A stretch of 64,000 nucleotides of DNA, taken from contig CAWJOU010000005.1 of the NCBI GenBank assembly GCA_963844575.1, forward strand, positions 1,860,001 to 1,924,000. The letters run 5' to 3'. The DNA is from DASZUK01 sp963844575 (GTDB lineage Bacteria; Actinomycetota; Acidimicrobiia; Acidimicrobiales; RAAP-2). Positions 10,255-18,703 of this stretch are shown piece by piece; positions within the stretch are counted from its first letter, which is position 1, and each line of letters starts with the position of its first letter. The notes below the pieces were generated by a model. The model worked only from the letters and a program-made list of their open reading frames with translations. It was not told the origin of the DNA and did not search any database. The position numbers and the translations under genes are program-made.

Positions 10255-10263
10255 CGACGACCG

Positions 10264-12219
10264 ATGGGATCGCTCTGGCCACAGGTCGAACAGCTGCTGA
10301 TGGCCGTCCAGAAGCCGGCCCGGTACATCGGCGGTGAGCAGGGTGCCCAGCGGCCGGTCCACGGCCCCGGCCAGGTCGCCTGGCTGCTCCTCTACCCCGA
10401 CACGTACGAGATCGGGCTGCCGAACCAGGGGCTGCAGATCCTCTACGAGCTGCTCAACGAGCGATCCGACGCCGTCGCCGAGCGGGCCTACGCCCCCTGG
10501 GTCGACATGGAGGCCGCCATGCGGGCGGCCGCCGTGCCGCTGTTCTCGGTCGAGAACCACCTGCCGGCCCGGGCGTTCGATGTCCTCGCCTTCAACCTGT
10601 CGGCCGAGCTCGTCTACACGAACGTCCTCAACCTGATCGACCTGGCCGGCGTGCCGCTGCACGCCGCCGAGCGCGGGCCCGGGGACCCGCTGATCGTCGC
10701 CGGCGGCCACTGCACGTACAACCCCGAGCCGCTGGCCGACTTCGTCGACGCCTTCGTCCTCGGCGACGGCGAGGAGGCCGTCGGTGACGTGACCGACGTC
10801 CTTGCGCCGTGGTTGGCCCACCCGGTCGACGACCGCGACCGCCGGGACGTCCTCGTCGCCCTGGCCGGCGTCGACGGGGTCTACGTCCCGAGCCTCTACC
10901 GCCCCCGCTACGACCATGGCCGGCTCGTCGCCACCGAGCCCGTCGTCCCCGGCGTCCCCGAGCGGGTCGAGAAGCGGACGATCGCCGACCTCGCCGACTG
11001 GCCGTACCCCAAGCAGCAGCTCGTGCCGTTGACCGAGGTCGTCCACGACCGGCTCAACGTCGAGGTCTTCCGCGGCTGCACCCGCGGCTGCCGGTTCTGC
11101 CAGGCCGGGATGATCACCCGCCCGGTCCGCGAGCGCCCGGCCGCCCAGGTCCGCCAGATGGTCAGCGACGGCCTCGAGCGGACCGGCTACGACGAGGTGG
11201 CCTTGACGTCGCTGTCGACCGCCGACTTCTCCGACATCGAGGACACCGTCCGCGACATCGTCGACGACCCGCGCCACGGCGAGCGGGTGTCCGTCAGCCT
11301 GCCGAGCCTGCGGGTCGACGCCTTCACCGTCGGCACCGCCGCCCAGATCCAGCGGGTGCGGCGGACCGGCCTGACGTTCGCCCCCGAGGGGGGGACGTGG
11401 CGCATGCGGCAGGTCATCAACAAGCTGATCCGCGAGGAGGACCTCTACGCCGCGGTCGACGCCGCCTTCAGCCAGGGCTGGCGCCGGGTCAAGCTCTATT
11501 TCCTGATCGGCCTGCCGACCGAGCAGGACGAGGACGTCGTCGGCATCGCCGAGCTCGGCAAACGCTGCGTCGAGATCGGCCGGCGGTACCACCCCACCGT
11601 CACCGTGACCGCGTCCGTCGGCGGCTTCGTGCCGAAGCCGCACACGCCGTTCCAGTGGTTCGGCCAGACCACCGTCGCCGAGCTCCACCGCAAGGTCGTC
11701 GTCCTGCGTAACGCCGCCCGCGGCATCCGGGGGCTGACGATCCGCTGGCACGATCCCGAGGCCACCGCGGCCGAGGGCATCGCCAGCCGCGGCGACCGCC
11801 GGGTCGGCGCGGTCATCGAACGGGTCTGGCGGGCCGGTGGCACGTTCCAGGAATGGACCGAGCAGTTCGACCTCGACCGTTGGGAAGAGGCCCTGGCCGC
11901 CGAGGGGCTGTCCCTCGACGACATCGTCTACCGCCACCGACACGCCGACGAGGCCCTCCCGTGGGACCACATCTCGGCCGGGCTGCACCGGGATTTCCTC
12001 TGGGAGGACTGGGAGCAGGCCCTCGCCGGCGCTGGGCTCGAGGACTGCCGGTGGACCCCGTGCTACGACTGCGGCGCCTGCACCGGGTTCGGGCTGGAGC
12101 ACGTCGTCGCCTCGCCGGTGCCACCGGCCGGCGGCAGCCAGGGGACCGGGCAGGATCTGGCGACCGGCGGCCGCGTCCCCGTCGAGCTCCTCGCCGCCCG
12201 CCCGGCTCCGACCGGATGA
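10264..12219 (+). CDS. B12-binding-type radical SAM protein of the TIGR03960 group
   Basis: Uncharacterised radical S-adenosylmethionine enzyme. The 651-residue product has an N-terminal corrinoid-like Rossmann region (TYEIGLPNQGLQILYELLN, then VAGGHCTYNPEPLADF), the 4Fe-4S motif GCTRGCRFC (about residue 270) and a TIM-barrel core (YFLIGLPTEQDED). The C-terminus carries extra cysteines, CYDCGACTG, which could bind a second cluster. The next gene, a DUF2344 protein, overlaps it as ATGA; in many actinobacteria this pair is adjacent to RNase E/G and L21/L27, as here. Probable role in RNA modification or ribosome function is inference. Confidence 0.88.
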   Translation: MGSLWPQVEQLLMAVQKPARYIGGEQGAQRPVHGPGQVAWLLLYPDTYEIGLPNQGLQILYELLNERSDAVAERAYAPWVDMEAAMRAAAVPLFSVENHLPARAFDVLAFNLSAELVYTNVLNLIDLAGVPLHAAERGPGDPLIVAGGHCTYNPEPLADFVDAFVLGDGEEAVGDVTDVLAPWLAHPVDDRDRRDVLVALAGVDGVYVPSLYRPRYDHGRLVATEPVVPGVPERVEKRTIADLADWPYPKQQLVPLTEVVHDRLNVEVFRGCTRGCRFCQAGMITRPVRERPAAQVRQMVSDGLERTGYDEVALTSLSTADFSDIEDTVRDIVDDPRHGERVSVSLPSLRVDAFTVGTAAQIQRVRRTGLTFAPEGGTWRMRQVINKLIREEDLYAAVDAAFSQGWRRVKLYFLIGLPTEQDEDVVGIAELGKRCVEIGRRYHPTVTVTASVGGFVPKPHTPFQWFGQTTVAELHRKVVVLRNAARGIRGLTIRWHDPEATAAEGIASRGDRRVGAVIERVWRAGGTFQEWTEQFDLDRWEEALAAEGLSLDDIVYRHRHADEALPWDHISAGLHRDFLWEDWEQALAGAGLEDCRWTPCYDCGACTGFGLEHVVASPVPPAGGSQGTGQDLATGGRVPVELLAARPAPTG

Positions 12220-13058
12220 CCCCGCCCGAGGCGCCCGCCGTCGGAGAGGGGGGCAGCGGGGCTCCCGGCGGGCGGCGACAGAGCCTTCGGTTTCGCTACA
12301 GCAAGCTCGGCAAGATCCGGTTCACGAGCCAACGCGACGTCGCCCGGATGTGGGAGCGGGCGCTCCGCCGGGTCCGATTGCCGGTCGCCTGGTCCGGCGG
12401 GTTCTCGCCCCGCCCACTGCTCAGCTTCGGGCTGGCCCTCCCGACCGGCGCCGAGTCGCTCGGCGAGTACCTCGACGTGCGCCTCGACGTCGGCGACGAG
12501 GGGGAGCACCGCCCGGGAGCCCCCGGCGAGATCCTGGTCGGGAGCCCGGCGGGGCTCTCCGATCTCGCCGACCGGCTGACCGAGATGCTACCGGAGGGGA
12601 TCACCGTCCAGGCCGCCGCCTTCACCACGGATGACGGTACCTCGCTGCAGCAGGAGGTATCATCTTGTACCTGGGACCTGGAGGTATTCGGTTTGACCGC
12701 AGACGAGCTGGCGACGCGGGTCGAGCAGTTGCTCGACGCTCCGAGCGTCGTCGTCCGGCGAGTGCGGAAGGGCCGCTCCGTGGAAGATGATCTCCGCCCA
12801 GCGGTACGGACGCTGTCGCTCGTGCCCGACGAGGTAGGCCTCGAAGGGGGACCGCGGCGCCTTCGGGCGGAGCTGGCGACCCAACCGCGTGGGGTCCGAC
12901 CCGGAGAATTGCTGGAAGGGCTCGGTGCCGGCCTCGTGCTGGCCCGAGCTCGTAGAAGACACCAATGGATCGAGCGCGACGGCGCCCGGTGGGAGCCGCT
13001 CGGAGCCGGCATTCCCGAACCGGCGCCCGCGCCGCACGCCGCAGGGCGTGCGTCATGA
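12216..13058 (+). CDS. DUF2344 / TIGR03936 radical SAM-linked protein
   Basis: Partner of the preceding radical SAM protein. The start is the ATG at 12216 overlapping the upstream TGA; the longer open frame upstream is a shadow. The 280-residue product has the family motif FRYSKLGKIRFTSQRDVAR and SGGFSPRPLLSFGLALPTG. The C-terminal half (about residues 145-260) is more divergent. Molecular function is not established for the family; in some bacteria the two proteins are fused, which supports joint action. Confidence 0.88.
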   Translation: MTPPEAPAVGEGGSGAPGGRRQSLRFRYSKLGKIRFTSQRDVARMWERALRRVRLPVAWSGGFSPRPLLSFGLALPTGAESLGEYLDVRLDVGDEGEHRPGAPGEILVGSPAGLSDLADRLTEMLPEGITVQAAAFTTDDGTSLQQEVSSCTWDLEVFGLTADELATRVEQLLDAPSVVVRRVRKGRSVEDDLRPAVRTLSLVPDEVGLEGGPRRLRAELATQPRGVRPGELLEGLGAGLVLARARRRHQWIERDGARWEPLGAGIPEPAPAPHAAGRAS

Positions 13059-13082
13059 GCAGCACGAGGAGGGACTTCCCTC

Positions 13083-14927
13083 ATGTCCGAGTCCGAGAAC
13101 GGACGGCCCACTCCCGGGCCCGCCGGTACGAACGGGGCCGCGGACGGCCCCGCGCCTACAGAGAACGGGGCTTCACGGGGCGCCGACCCGGGTAGCGGCT
13201 CGCCGACGGCGGCCGGCCGGACCGGCGTCGCCGCGCCGGCGGCCAAGCCGCGGATCGGCGACACCCGACCGGCCCCGTCGACCCCACCGGGCCACCGTCC
13301 GCCCCCGCCGCCCGCGGGCAACCAGCCCGGGGCGAACCAGCCGACCGGCAATCCACCAGCGGACGACCCGCGGCCGGTGGCGGCCCCCGCCGCGGCCGGG
13401 TCGGGCTCGAACGGCTCGCCGGCGCCCACCGCCCGGACAGCGCCGCCGCCCGGTACACCGAAGACCGGTACGCCTACGACCGGTACACCGCCGGCCGGTG
13501 GGGCTGCCGCCCGGGCGGTTTCGGGCGCGGCTCGGTCCGGTGACGCGCCGACGGCCGACGCCGACGCCGACGAGGGTCCCGGTTCGGGCGACGGTCAGGC
13601 TCGGCGGAGCCGCCGCCGGCGTGGCGGCCGCGATCGCAAGGGTCGCTCCGTCGGCCGCTATCTCATGTGCGTCCACGTCCAGCCGGGCCTGGCCCAGATC
13701 GCCATGCTCGAGGGCCGGTCGCTCGTCGAGCACTACGTCTCCCGGGCGGCCGACGAGACGACGCAGATCGACGGGAACATCTACCGCGGTCGCGTCCAGA
13801 ACGTCCTCCCCGGCATGGAGGCCGCGTTCGTCGACATCGGCATCCCGAAGAACGCGGTCCTCTACCGCGGCGACGTCCGCTACGACGTCGACGACGTCGA
13901 CGGGTCCGGCCAGGGCCAGAAGGCCCAACCCCGCATCGAGCAGGTGCTCCGGGCCGGCCAGACCATCCTCTGCCAGGTCACGAAGAACCCGATCGGCGCC
14001 AAGGGGGCCCGGCTGACCCAGGAGGTCTCGCTGCCCGGTCGGTTTGCCGTTCTCGTCCCGAACTCCAGCGCCTTCGGCATCTCGAAGCGGCTGGGCGACA
14101 ACGAGCGACGCCGGCTGCGCAAGATCATCGACGACGTCCGGCCGGCCGGCCACGGCCTGATCGTCCGGACGGCCGCCGAAGGGGCGTCGGAGGACGAGCT
14201 CCGTCGGGACGTCAACGGGCTGCTCCAGCAGTGGAACGCCATCGACGCCGAGGCTCGCCGCTCCGACAACCCCGGCCTCCTCTACCGTGAGCCGGACCTG
14301 ACCGTCCGGCTGCTGCGCGAGGAGCTCAACAGCGAGTACCGGGGCGTCATCATCGACGACCACACCCTCTACGAGCAGGTCCGCAGCTACGTCGCCACCG
14401 TCAGCCCCGAGCTGGCCGACCGGGTCGAGTACTACGACCCCGATGCCGAGGCCCAGCCGCTGTTCGAGCGCTACCACGTGCACGAGCAGCTGCACAAGGC
14501 TCTCGATCGCAAGGTGTGGCTGCCGTCCGGCGGCTCGCTCATCATCGAGCGGACCGAGGCGCTGACCGTCATCGACGTCAACACCGGCAAGAACGTCGGC
14601 AAGACGAACCTCGAAGAGACCGTCTACCGCAACAACCTCGAAGCCGCCGAGGAGGTCGCCCGCCAGCTCCGGCTGCGCGACATCGGCGGGATCATCGTCA
14701 TCGACTTCATCGACATGGAGATCCGCGAGAACCGCGACAAGGTCGCCACCGCGCTGCGCAACGCCCTGGCCAGAGACAAGACCCGTACCCAGGTCTTCGA
14801 CATCTCCGAGCTCGGACTCGTCGAGATGACCCGGAAACGGATCTCCGAGGGGCTCATCGAGTCGCTGTCGACCGTCTGCGAGGTCTGCAACGGCCGCGGG
14901 ATCGTCCTCGACGCCTCTGCGCTGTAG
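13083..14927 (+). CDS. rne: Ribonuclease E/G
   Basis: Endoribonuclease for rRNA and mRNA processing. The 614-residue product begins with about 190 residues of low-complexity Pro/Gly/Thr linker, then GRYLMCVHVQPGLAQIAMLEG and an S1 domain (about 230-320), a DNase I-like catalytic core with LTVIDVNTGKNVG and GGIIVIDFIDM, and a C-terminal CEVCNGRG zinc link. The usual C-terminal scaffold of E. coli RNase E is absent, so it is an RNase G-like core with an N-terminal extension. GAGGAGGGA precedes the ATG. The linker includes some ACA threonine codons, an exception to the extracytoplasmic pattern. Confidence 0.92.
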   Translation: MSESENGRPTPGPAGTNGAADGPAPTENGASRGADPGSGSPTAAGRTGVAAPAAKPRIGDTRPAPSTPPGHRPPPPPAGNQPGANQPTGNPPADDPRPVAAPAAAGSGSNGSPAPTARTAPPPGTPKTGTPTTGTPPAGGAAARAVSGAARSGDAPTADADADEGPGSGDGQARRSRRRRGGRDRKGRSVGRYLMCVHVQPGLAQIAMLEGRSLVEHYVSRAADETTQIDGNIYRGRVQNVLPGMEAAFVDIGIPKNAVLYRGDVRYDVDDVDGSGQGQKAQPRIEQVLRAGQTILCQVTKNPIGAKGARLTQEVSLPGRFAVLVPNSSAFGISKRLGDNERRRLRKIIDDVRPAGHGLIVRTAAEGASEDELRRDVNGLLQQWNAIDAEARRSDNPGLLYREPDLTVRLLREELNSEYRGVIIDDHTLYEQVRSYVATVSPELADRVEYYDPDAEAQPLFERYHVHEQLHKALDRKVWLPSGGSLIIERTEALTVIDVNTGKNVGKTNLEETVYRNNLEAAEEVARQLRLRDIGGIIVIDFIDMEIRENRDKVATALRNALARDKTRTQVFDISELGLVEMTRKRISEGLIESLSTVCEVCNGRGIVLDASAL

Positions 14928-14968
14928 GGCCGCCTGGTGGGGCGGACGGCGCCCTGCGTTCGATGCGC

Positions 14969-14974
14969 TAACAT
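14969..14974 (+). promoter_or_regulatory. Predicted -10 box of rplU
   Basis: TAACAT ends 9 bases before the rplU ATG; no Shine-Dalgarno is visible, so a nearly leaderless mRNA is predicted. Confidence 0.5.
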
Positions 14975-14983
14975 CGCCAGCTC

Positions 14984-15295
14984 ATGTACGCAGTGATCCG
15001 GACCGGTGGAAAGCAGGAACGAGTGGCCGAGGGCCAGCGTCTGCGCGTCGAGCTTCTCGGTGAGGCCGTCGGCGCCAGCGTGGCGCTGGAGCCGGTGCTC
15101 CTCGTCGACGGCGAGACCGTCCTGGCCACGCCCGAGCAGCTCTCGGCCGTCACCGTGACCGCCCAGATCGTCGGCGAGGAACTGGGGCCCAAGATCAACG
15201 CCATGACGTACAAGTCGAAGACGAACCAGCGCCGTCGTTGGGGGCACCGCCAGCGCTACGCCACGGTGGAGATCACCTCCATCGCCGCCAGCTGA
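14984..15295 (+). CDS. rplU: 50S ribosomal protein L21
   Basis: Large-subunit protein binding 23S rRNA. The 103-residue product has the family beginning MYAVIRTGGKQERVAEGQ and the C-terminal YKSKTNQRRRWGHRQRY. Followed by rpmA after 78 bases, the universal rplU-rpmA pair. Confidence 0.98.
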   Translation: MYAVIRTGGKQERVAEGQRLRVELLGEAVGASVALEPVLLVDGETVLATPEQLSAVTVTAQIVGEELGPKINAMTYKSKTNQRRRWGHRQRYATVEITSIAAS

Positions 15296-15373
15296 CCCTG
15301 ACCGCGCCGAACAGACCCGATTGGGTCAAATAGGCCCGGTCGGTCGAACAGGGTCGAACAGGAAGGAACCGAG

Positions 15374-15625
15374 ATGTCCAAAACCAAGGGTGGTGGCTCG
15401 ACCCGGAACGGTCGGGACTCGAACGCCCAGCGACTCGGCGTCAAGACCTTCGACGGCACCGCGGTGACCGCTGGTTCGATCCTCGTTCGCCAGCGCGGCA
15501 CCCGGTTCCACCCCGGCATCAACGTCGGTCGCGGTGGCGACGACACGCTCTTCGCCCTGGCCGACGGCTACGTCAAGTTCGGGATGCGCAAGGACCGCAA
15601 GCTCGTCGACGTTCTTCCCGGCTGA
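15374..15625 (+). CDS. rpmA: 50S ribosomal protein L27
   Basis: Large-subunit protein near the peptidyl-transferase centre. The 83-residue product starts MSKTKGGGSTRNGRDSNAQRLGVK, matching the family from residue 2, with AGGAAGGA as Shine-Dalgarno. The spacer from rplU contains a short direct repeat, GTCGAACAGG twice, just before this site. Confidence 0.98.
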   Translation: MSKTKGGGSTRNGRDSNAQRLGVKTFDGTAVTAGSILVRQRGTRFHPGINVGRGGDDTLFALADGYVKFGMRKDRKLVDVLPG

Positions 15626-15662
15626 GCGCCGGTTCGGCCGAGCTCCGGCCGGCTGAGCACTG

Positions 15663-15695
15663 GTCCGGTTGACCGGCTGGACCCCTCAACCGGAC
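15663..15695. terminator. Bidirectional hairpin between rpmA and the PNP gene
   Basis: GTCCGGTTGA (15663-15672) and TCAACCGGAC (15686-15695) form a perfect 10-bp inverted repeat with a 13-base loop. The right arm includes the stop codon of the minus-strand PNP gene. It sits between converging genes, as expected of a shared terminator, but lacks a T-run. Confidence 0.5.
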
Positions 15696-16573
15696 GCGTC
15701 GGCGGGCGATTCCGGCTTTTCGACCACGGTCAGCTTTTCGATCACGCCGCGGACGATCCGGGCCACTGAGTCGACCGTCCGTCCGGCGGCGATCGGCACC
15801 TCGTCGACGTCGATCGGACCGGGCGCGGTGCCGGCCGCCGGGTTCGTGACGACGGCCAGGCCGAGGACATCGGCTCCGAGGTGGCGGGCGGCGATCGCCT
15901 CCGGCACCGTCGACATACCGACGACGTCGGCGCCGAGCGCCGCCAGCATCCGGATCTCGGCCGGCGTCTCGAAGTGCGGGCCAGCCATCTGGGCGTAGAC
16001 GCCCTCGGGGAGCGTCGGGTCGACCTCGTGGGCCAGGGCCCGCAACCGCGGTGACCAGGCGTCGGTGAGGTCGAGGAACGGCGATCCGTGCGGGTGGCCG
16101 GCCGGGATGCCGACCAGCGGCGAGCTGGCCGTGAGGTTGAGGTGATCGGCGATGGCGACGACCGTGCCGACCGGGAACGCCGGGTTGATCCCGCCGACGC
16201 AGCACGTGAGGACGACCGTGCGACAGCCGGCCGCCACGGCCATCCGTACCGGGTGGACGACCTCCGTCGGCGTCCGGCCCTCGTAGAGGTGGAGGCGCCC
16301 GGCCGTGACGAGCAGCCGCGTCGGGCCGATGTCGATCGGCCAGATCTCCGGGCGGTGGCCCATCGCAGTGAAGCGCGGGAACCACGGCATCGTCGCCAAG
16401 TCGATCGGTGGGCTCTCGGCGCCCAGGAGCTCGGCCACCAGCGACAGGCCGGTCCCGAGCACGACGAGGACGTCGTGGGCCTCCCGACCGGTGTTCCGCA
16501 GCAGCTCCCGGGCGGCCAAGCGGGCCTGCTCGAACGGGTCCGCGCCATGGGCGCCCGGGGTCGTCGTCGGCAT
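15686..16573 (-). CDS. punA: Purine nucleoside phosphorylase (inosine/guanosine type)
   Basis: Phosphorolyses purine nucleosides to base and ribose-1-phosphate in salvage. The 295-residue product has the phosphate-binding VVLGTGLSLVAELLG, the CCVGGINPAFPVGTVVAIADHLN region and the substrate loop MAGPHFETPAE, in family order. Length is typical of the trimeric class. It is divergent from the DtxR-like gene. A TAGCAT box lies 6 bases upstream of its ATG. Confidence 0.92.
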   Translation of the reverse strand: MPTTTPGAHGADPFEQARLAARELLRNTGREAHDVLVVLGTGLSLVAELLGAESPPIDLATMPWFPRFTAMGHRPEIWPIDIGPTRLLVTAGRLHLYEGRTPTEVVHPVRMAVAAGCRTVVLTCCVGGINPAFPVGTVVAIADHLNLTASSPLVGIPAGHPHGSPFLDLTDAWSPRLRALAHEVDPTLPEGVYAQMAGPHFETPAEIRMLAALGADVVGMSTVPEAIAARHLGADVLGLAVVTNPAAGTAPGPIDVDEVPIAAGRTVDSVARIVRGVIEKLTVVEKPESPADASG

Positions 16574-16579
16574 CGGGCC

Positions 16580-16585
16580 ATGCTA
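16580..16585 (-). promoter_or_regulatory. Predicted -10 box of punA (leaderless)
   Basis: On the minus strand TAGCAT is followed by six bases and then the ATG, leaving no room for a leader. Confidence 0.5.
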
Positions 16586-16628
16586 GGTGCCGGGCCCTCC
16601 GGCCGAGGTGGAGGTGCCGGCCCTCCGG
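16585..16628. repeat. Direct repeat in the punA/dtxR divergent region
   Basis: AGGTGCCGGGCCCTCCGG (16585-16602) recurs as AGGTGCCGGCCCTCCGG (16612-16628), differing by one G, with starts 27 bases apart. It lies between two divergent promoters, so a regulatory site is possible. Confidence 0.6.
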
Positions 16629-16670
16629 ACCCGGGCGATGGGGGCCAGCAACGGCCGTCGTCGCCACCGG

Positions 16671-16676
16671 TAGGAT
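16671..16676 (+). promoter_or_regulatory. Predicted -10 box of the DtxR-like gene
   Basis: TAGGAT ends 7 bases before the GTG start at 16684, with no Shine-Dalgarno between. Confidence 0.5.
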
Positions 16677-16683
16677 CACGGGC

Positions 16684-17349
16684 GTGGAAGACGGCTATCA
16701 CCCCCCGGTCGAGGAGTACCTGGAGACGGTCCACTCCTTGAAGGAGGAGGGAACGCCGGTCATCCAGGCCCGGATCGCCGAGCGGCTCGGGCGGTCGGCG
16801 CCGTCGGTCTCGGAGATGCTCGACCGGCTCGCCGACGACGGGTACGTCCGCCGCGAGGGACGGGTGGTCGAGCTGACCCCGAAGGGGTCCGTCCTGGCCG
16901 AAAAGGTCGTGCGCAAGCACCGGCTGGCCGAGCGGCTGCTGGTCGACGTCATCGGCCTCGAGTGGTACAAGGTCCACAAGGAGGCCGGTCGCTGGGAGCA
17001 CGTCATCTCCGACGACGTCGAGGAGCGGCTGGTCGCCCTGCTCGGCGATCCCGGAACGTGCCCGCACGGCAACCCGATCCCGGGGTCCGCGGTCCCGTCC
17101 GACGAGTCGGGGCAGCGCCCGCTCGCCGACATTCCGCCGGGCTCGACGGTCCGGCTGGAGCGGATCAGCGAGGACGTCGAACTGGACATGGACTCGCTCG
17201 CCTACCTCGACCGGAACGGGTTCATCCCCGGCGCGACCGCCGAGGTGACGTCCCGGGGGCCGGATGGCACGTTGCTGCTGGCCGTCGGCGAGGCGACGGT
17301 CGCCTTCGGCGCCGACCTCTCGCGCCGGCTCTACGTCGCCGTCGTCTGA
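16684..17349 (+). CDS. DtxR/IdeR-family metal-dependent transcriptional regulator
   Basis: Represses metal-uptake or iron-storage genes when bound to Fe2+ or Mn2+. The 221-residue product has an N-terminal winged helix (YLETVHSLKEEG, IAERLGRSAPSVSEMLDRL, GYVRREGRVVELTPKG), a dimerisation/metal domain (WEHVISDDVEERLVALLGDP, CPHGNPIPG) and a C-terminal FeoA/SH3-like domain. GTG at 16684 begins at the conserved helix; upstream open frame is shadow. The downstream deaminase starts at the next base, so they are co-transcribed. Which metal it senses cannot be read from the sequence. Confidence 0.9.
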   Translation: MEDGYHPPVEEYLETVHSLKEEGTPVIQARIAERLGRSAPSVSEMLDRLADDGYVRREGRVVELTPKGSVLAEKVVRKHRLAERLLVDVIGLEWYKVHKEAGRWEHVISDDVEERLVALLGDPGTCPHGNPIPGSAVPSDESGQRPLADIPPGSTVRLERISEDVELDMDSLAYLDRNGFIPGATAEVTSRGPDGTLLLAVGEATVAFGADLSRRLYVAVV

Positions 17350-18687
17350 GTGACGGTCCGGTACGAGGCCGACGCGCTGGTCACCAGCGCGCCGTTGATC
17401 AGCGCGCCGTTGACCAGCGCGCCAGTGGTGCACCGGCCCGGTGTGCTCGACGTCGACGGTGACCGGATCGTCTGGGCCGGAGCGGCGAGCGACGCGCCGC
17501 CGCTGGGGACCGGGACGAATGGGGCGAACGGGACGACCGAGGTGGTCGCCCTCGGCGGGCTGGTCATGCCCGGCCTCGTCAACACGCATGCGCACACGCC
17601 GATGACGCTGCTGCGCAGCGTCGGTGATGGTCTCCCGCTCGACCGCTGGCTGCGCGAAGCGATCTGGCCGCTCGAGAGCCGGATGACCGACGACGACGTC
17701 CACTGGGGCATGTTGCTCGGCGGCGACGAGCTGCTGCGCTGCGGGGTGACGACGACGTGCGAGATGTACCGGCCCGGCCGACCGGTCGCCGAGGCGGCGC
17801 TCGAGGTCGGCCTCCGTTGCGTGCTGACGCCGACCGTCTTCGACCGGCCGGGCGGGCCGTCCTGGCAGGACTGCCTGGACGAGGCCGGGCAGCTCCACGC
17901 GGCCGTCGACGGCCGCGACGGCCGGCTCTCGGTCGGGATCGGCCCGCACGCCGCGTACACGCTGCCGGCCGAGGCACTCGTCGCGACGGCCCGGCTGGCC
18001 GCCGAGCTGGGCGCGCTCATCCAGATCCACGTGGCCGAGACGGTGGCCGAGGACGAGGGCGTCCGGGCCACCCACGGCTGCAGCACGCCCGAGCTGCTGG
18101 CCCGGCTCGGTGTGCTCGACGGCCGGGTCCTCGCCGCGCACTCGATCTGGTTGAGCGACGCCGACCTCGACCTCTACCAGCGGCACGACGTGGCGGTTGC
18201 CCACTGCCCACAGAGCAACGGGAAGCTCGGCAGCGGCGTGGCGAAGGTGGCGTCGATGCTCGGCCGGGGGATCCGGGTGGGGCTCGGCACCGACGGCCCG
18301 GCGTCCAACGACAACCTCGACCTGTGGGAGGAGCTGCGGCTGGCGCCGCTGCTGGCCCGGGCGGTGGCCGCCGATCCGGGGGCGCTGACGACGGCGGACG
18401 CGCTGCACCTCGCCACCCGCGGCGGCGCCGACGCGCTCGGGCTCGACACCGGCGCGCTCGAGCCGGGCCGGCTGGCCGACTTCATCCGCCTCGACCTCAC
18501 CGACTTCGTCCCGGCCACCGACGACGCCGAACTGCTGGCCCATCTCGTCTGGGCATCGTCCAGCCGGTCGGTCACCGACGTCTGGGTCGGCGGCCGCCAG
18601 GTCGTCGCCAGCGGGGTCTGTTCGACCGTCGACGCGGTCGAGGCGCGGCGGCAGGTCGCGGCCCGGGCCCGGCGGGTCCGGGCCTGA
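17350..18687 (+). CDS. mtaD: Amidohydrolase of the MTA/SAH deaminase group
   Basis: Predicted to deaminate S-adenosylhomocysteine, methylthioadenosine or a related adenosine compound. The 445-residue product has the metal-binding NTHAHTPMTLLR, the HVAET motif, HCPQSNGKLGSGVAKV and GTDGPASNDNLDL. The GTG start directly abuts the previous stop. The N-terminal strand carries an insertion of three copies of a 5-residue unit ([TI]SAP[LV]). Substrate is uncertain: chlorohydrolase-like relatives differ little in these motifs. Confidence 0.85.
   Translation: MTVRYEADALVTSAPLISAPLTSAPVVHRPGVLDVDGDRIVWAGAASDAPPLGTGTNGANGTTEVVALGGLVMPGLVNTHAHTPMTLLRSVGDGLPLDRWLREAIWPLESRMTDDDVHWGMLLGGDELLRCGVTTTCEMYRPGRPVAEAALEVGLRCVLTPTVFDRPGGPSWQDCLDEAGQLHAAVDGRDGRLSVGIGPHAAYTLPAEALVATARLAAELGALIQIHVAETVAEDEGVRATHGCSTPELLARLGVLDGRVLAAHSIWLSDADLDLYQRHDVAVAHCPQSNGKLGSGVAKVASMLGRGIRVGLGTDGPASNDNLDLWEELRLAPLLARAVAADPGALTTADALHLATRGGADALGLDTGALEPGRLADFIRLDLTDFVPATDDAELLAHLVWASSSRSVTDVWVGGRQVVASGVCSTVDAVEARRQVAARARRVRA
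17383..17427 (+). repeat. Three tandem 15-base repeats inside the deaminase gene
   Basis: ACCAGCGCGCCGTTG, ATCAGCGCGCCGTTG and ACCAGCGCGCCAGTG follow one another in frame near the start of the deaminase gene and encode TSAPL-ISAPL-TSAPV. Being a multiple of three, the expansion leaves the frame open. Confidence 0.9.
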
Positions 18688-18691
18688 CCCG

Positions 18692-18697
18692 TAGGAT
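18692..18697 (+). promoter_or_regulatory. Predicted -10 box of obg (leaderless)
   Basis: TAGGAT ends 6 bases before the obg GTG. It lies in the 16-base gap after the deaminase gene, which leaves no space for a Shine-Dalgarno leader. Confidence 0.5.
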
Positions 18698-18703
18698 CTC
18701 GTC

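Noticed and set aside
17383..17427. CRISPR-like repeats
   Set aside because: Only three adjacent 15-base units without spacers, in frame inside a gene; no cas genes in the window.
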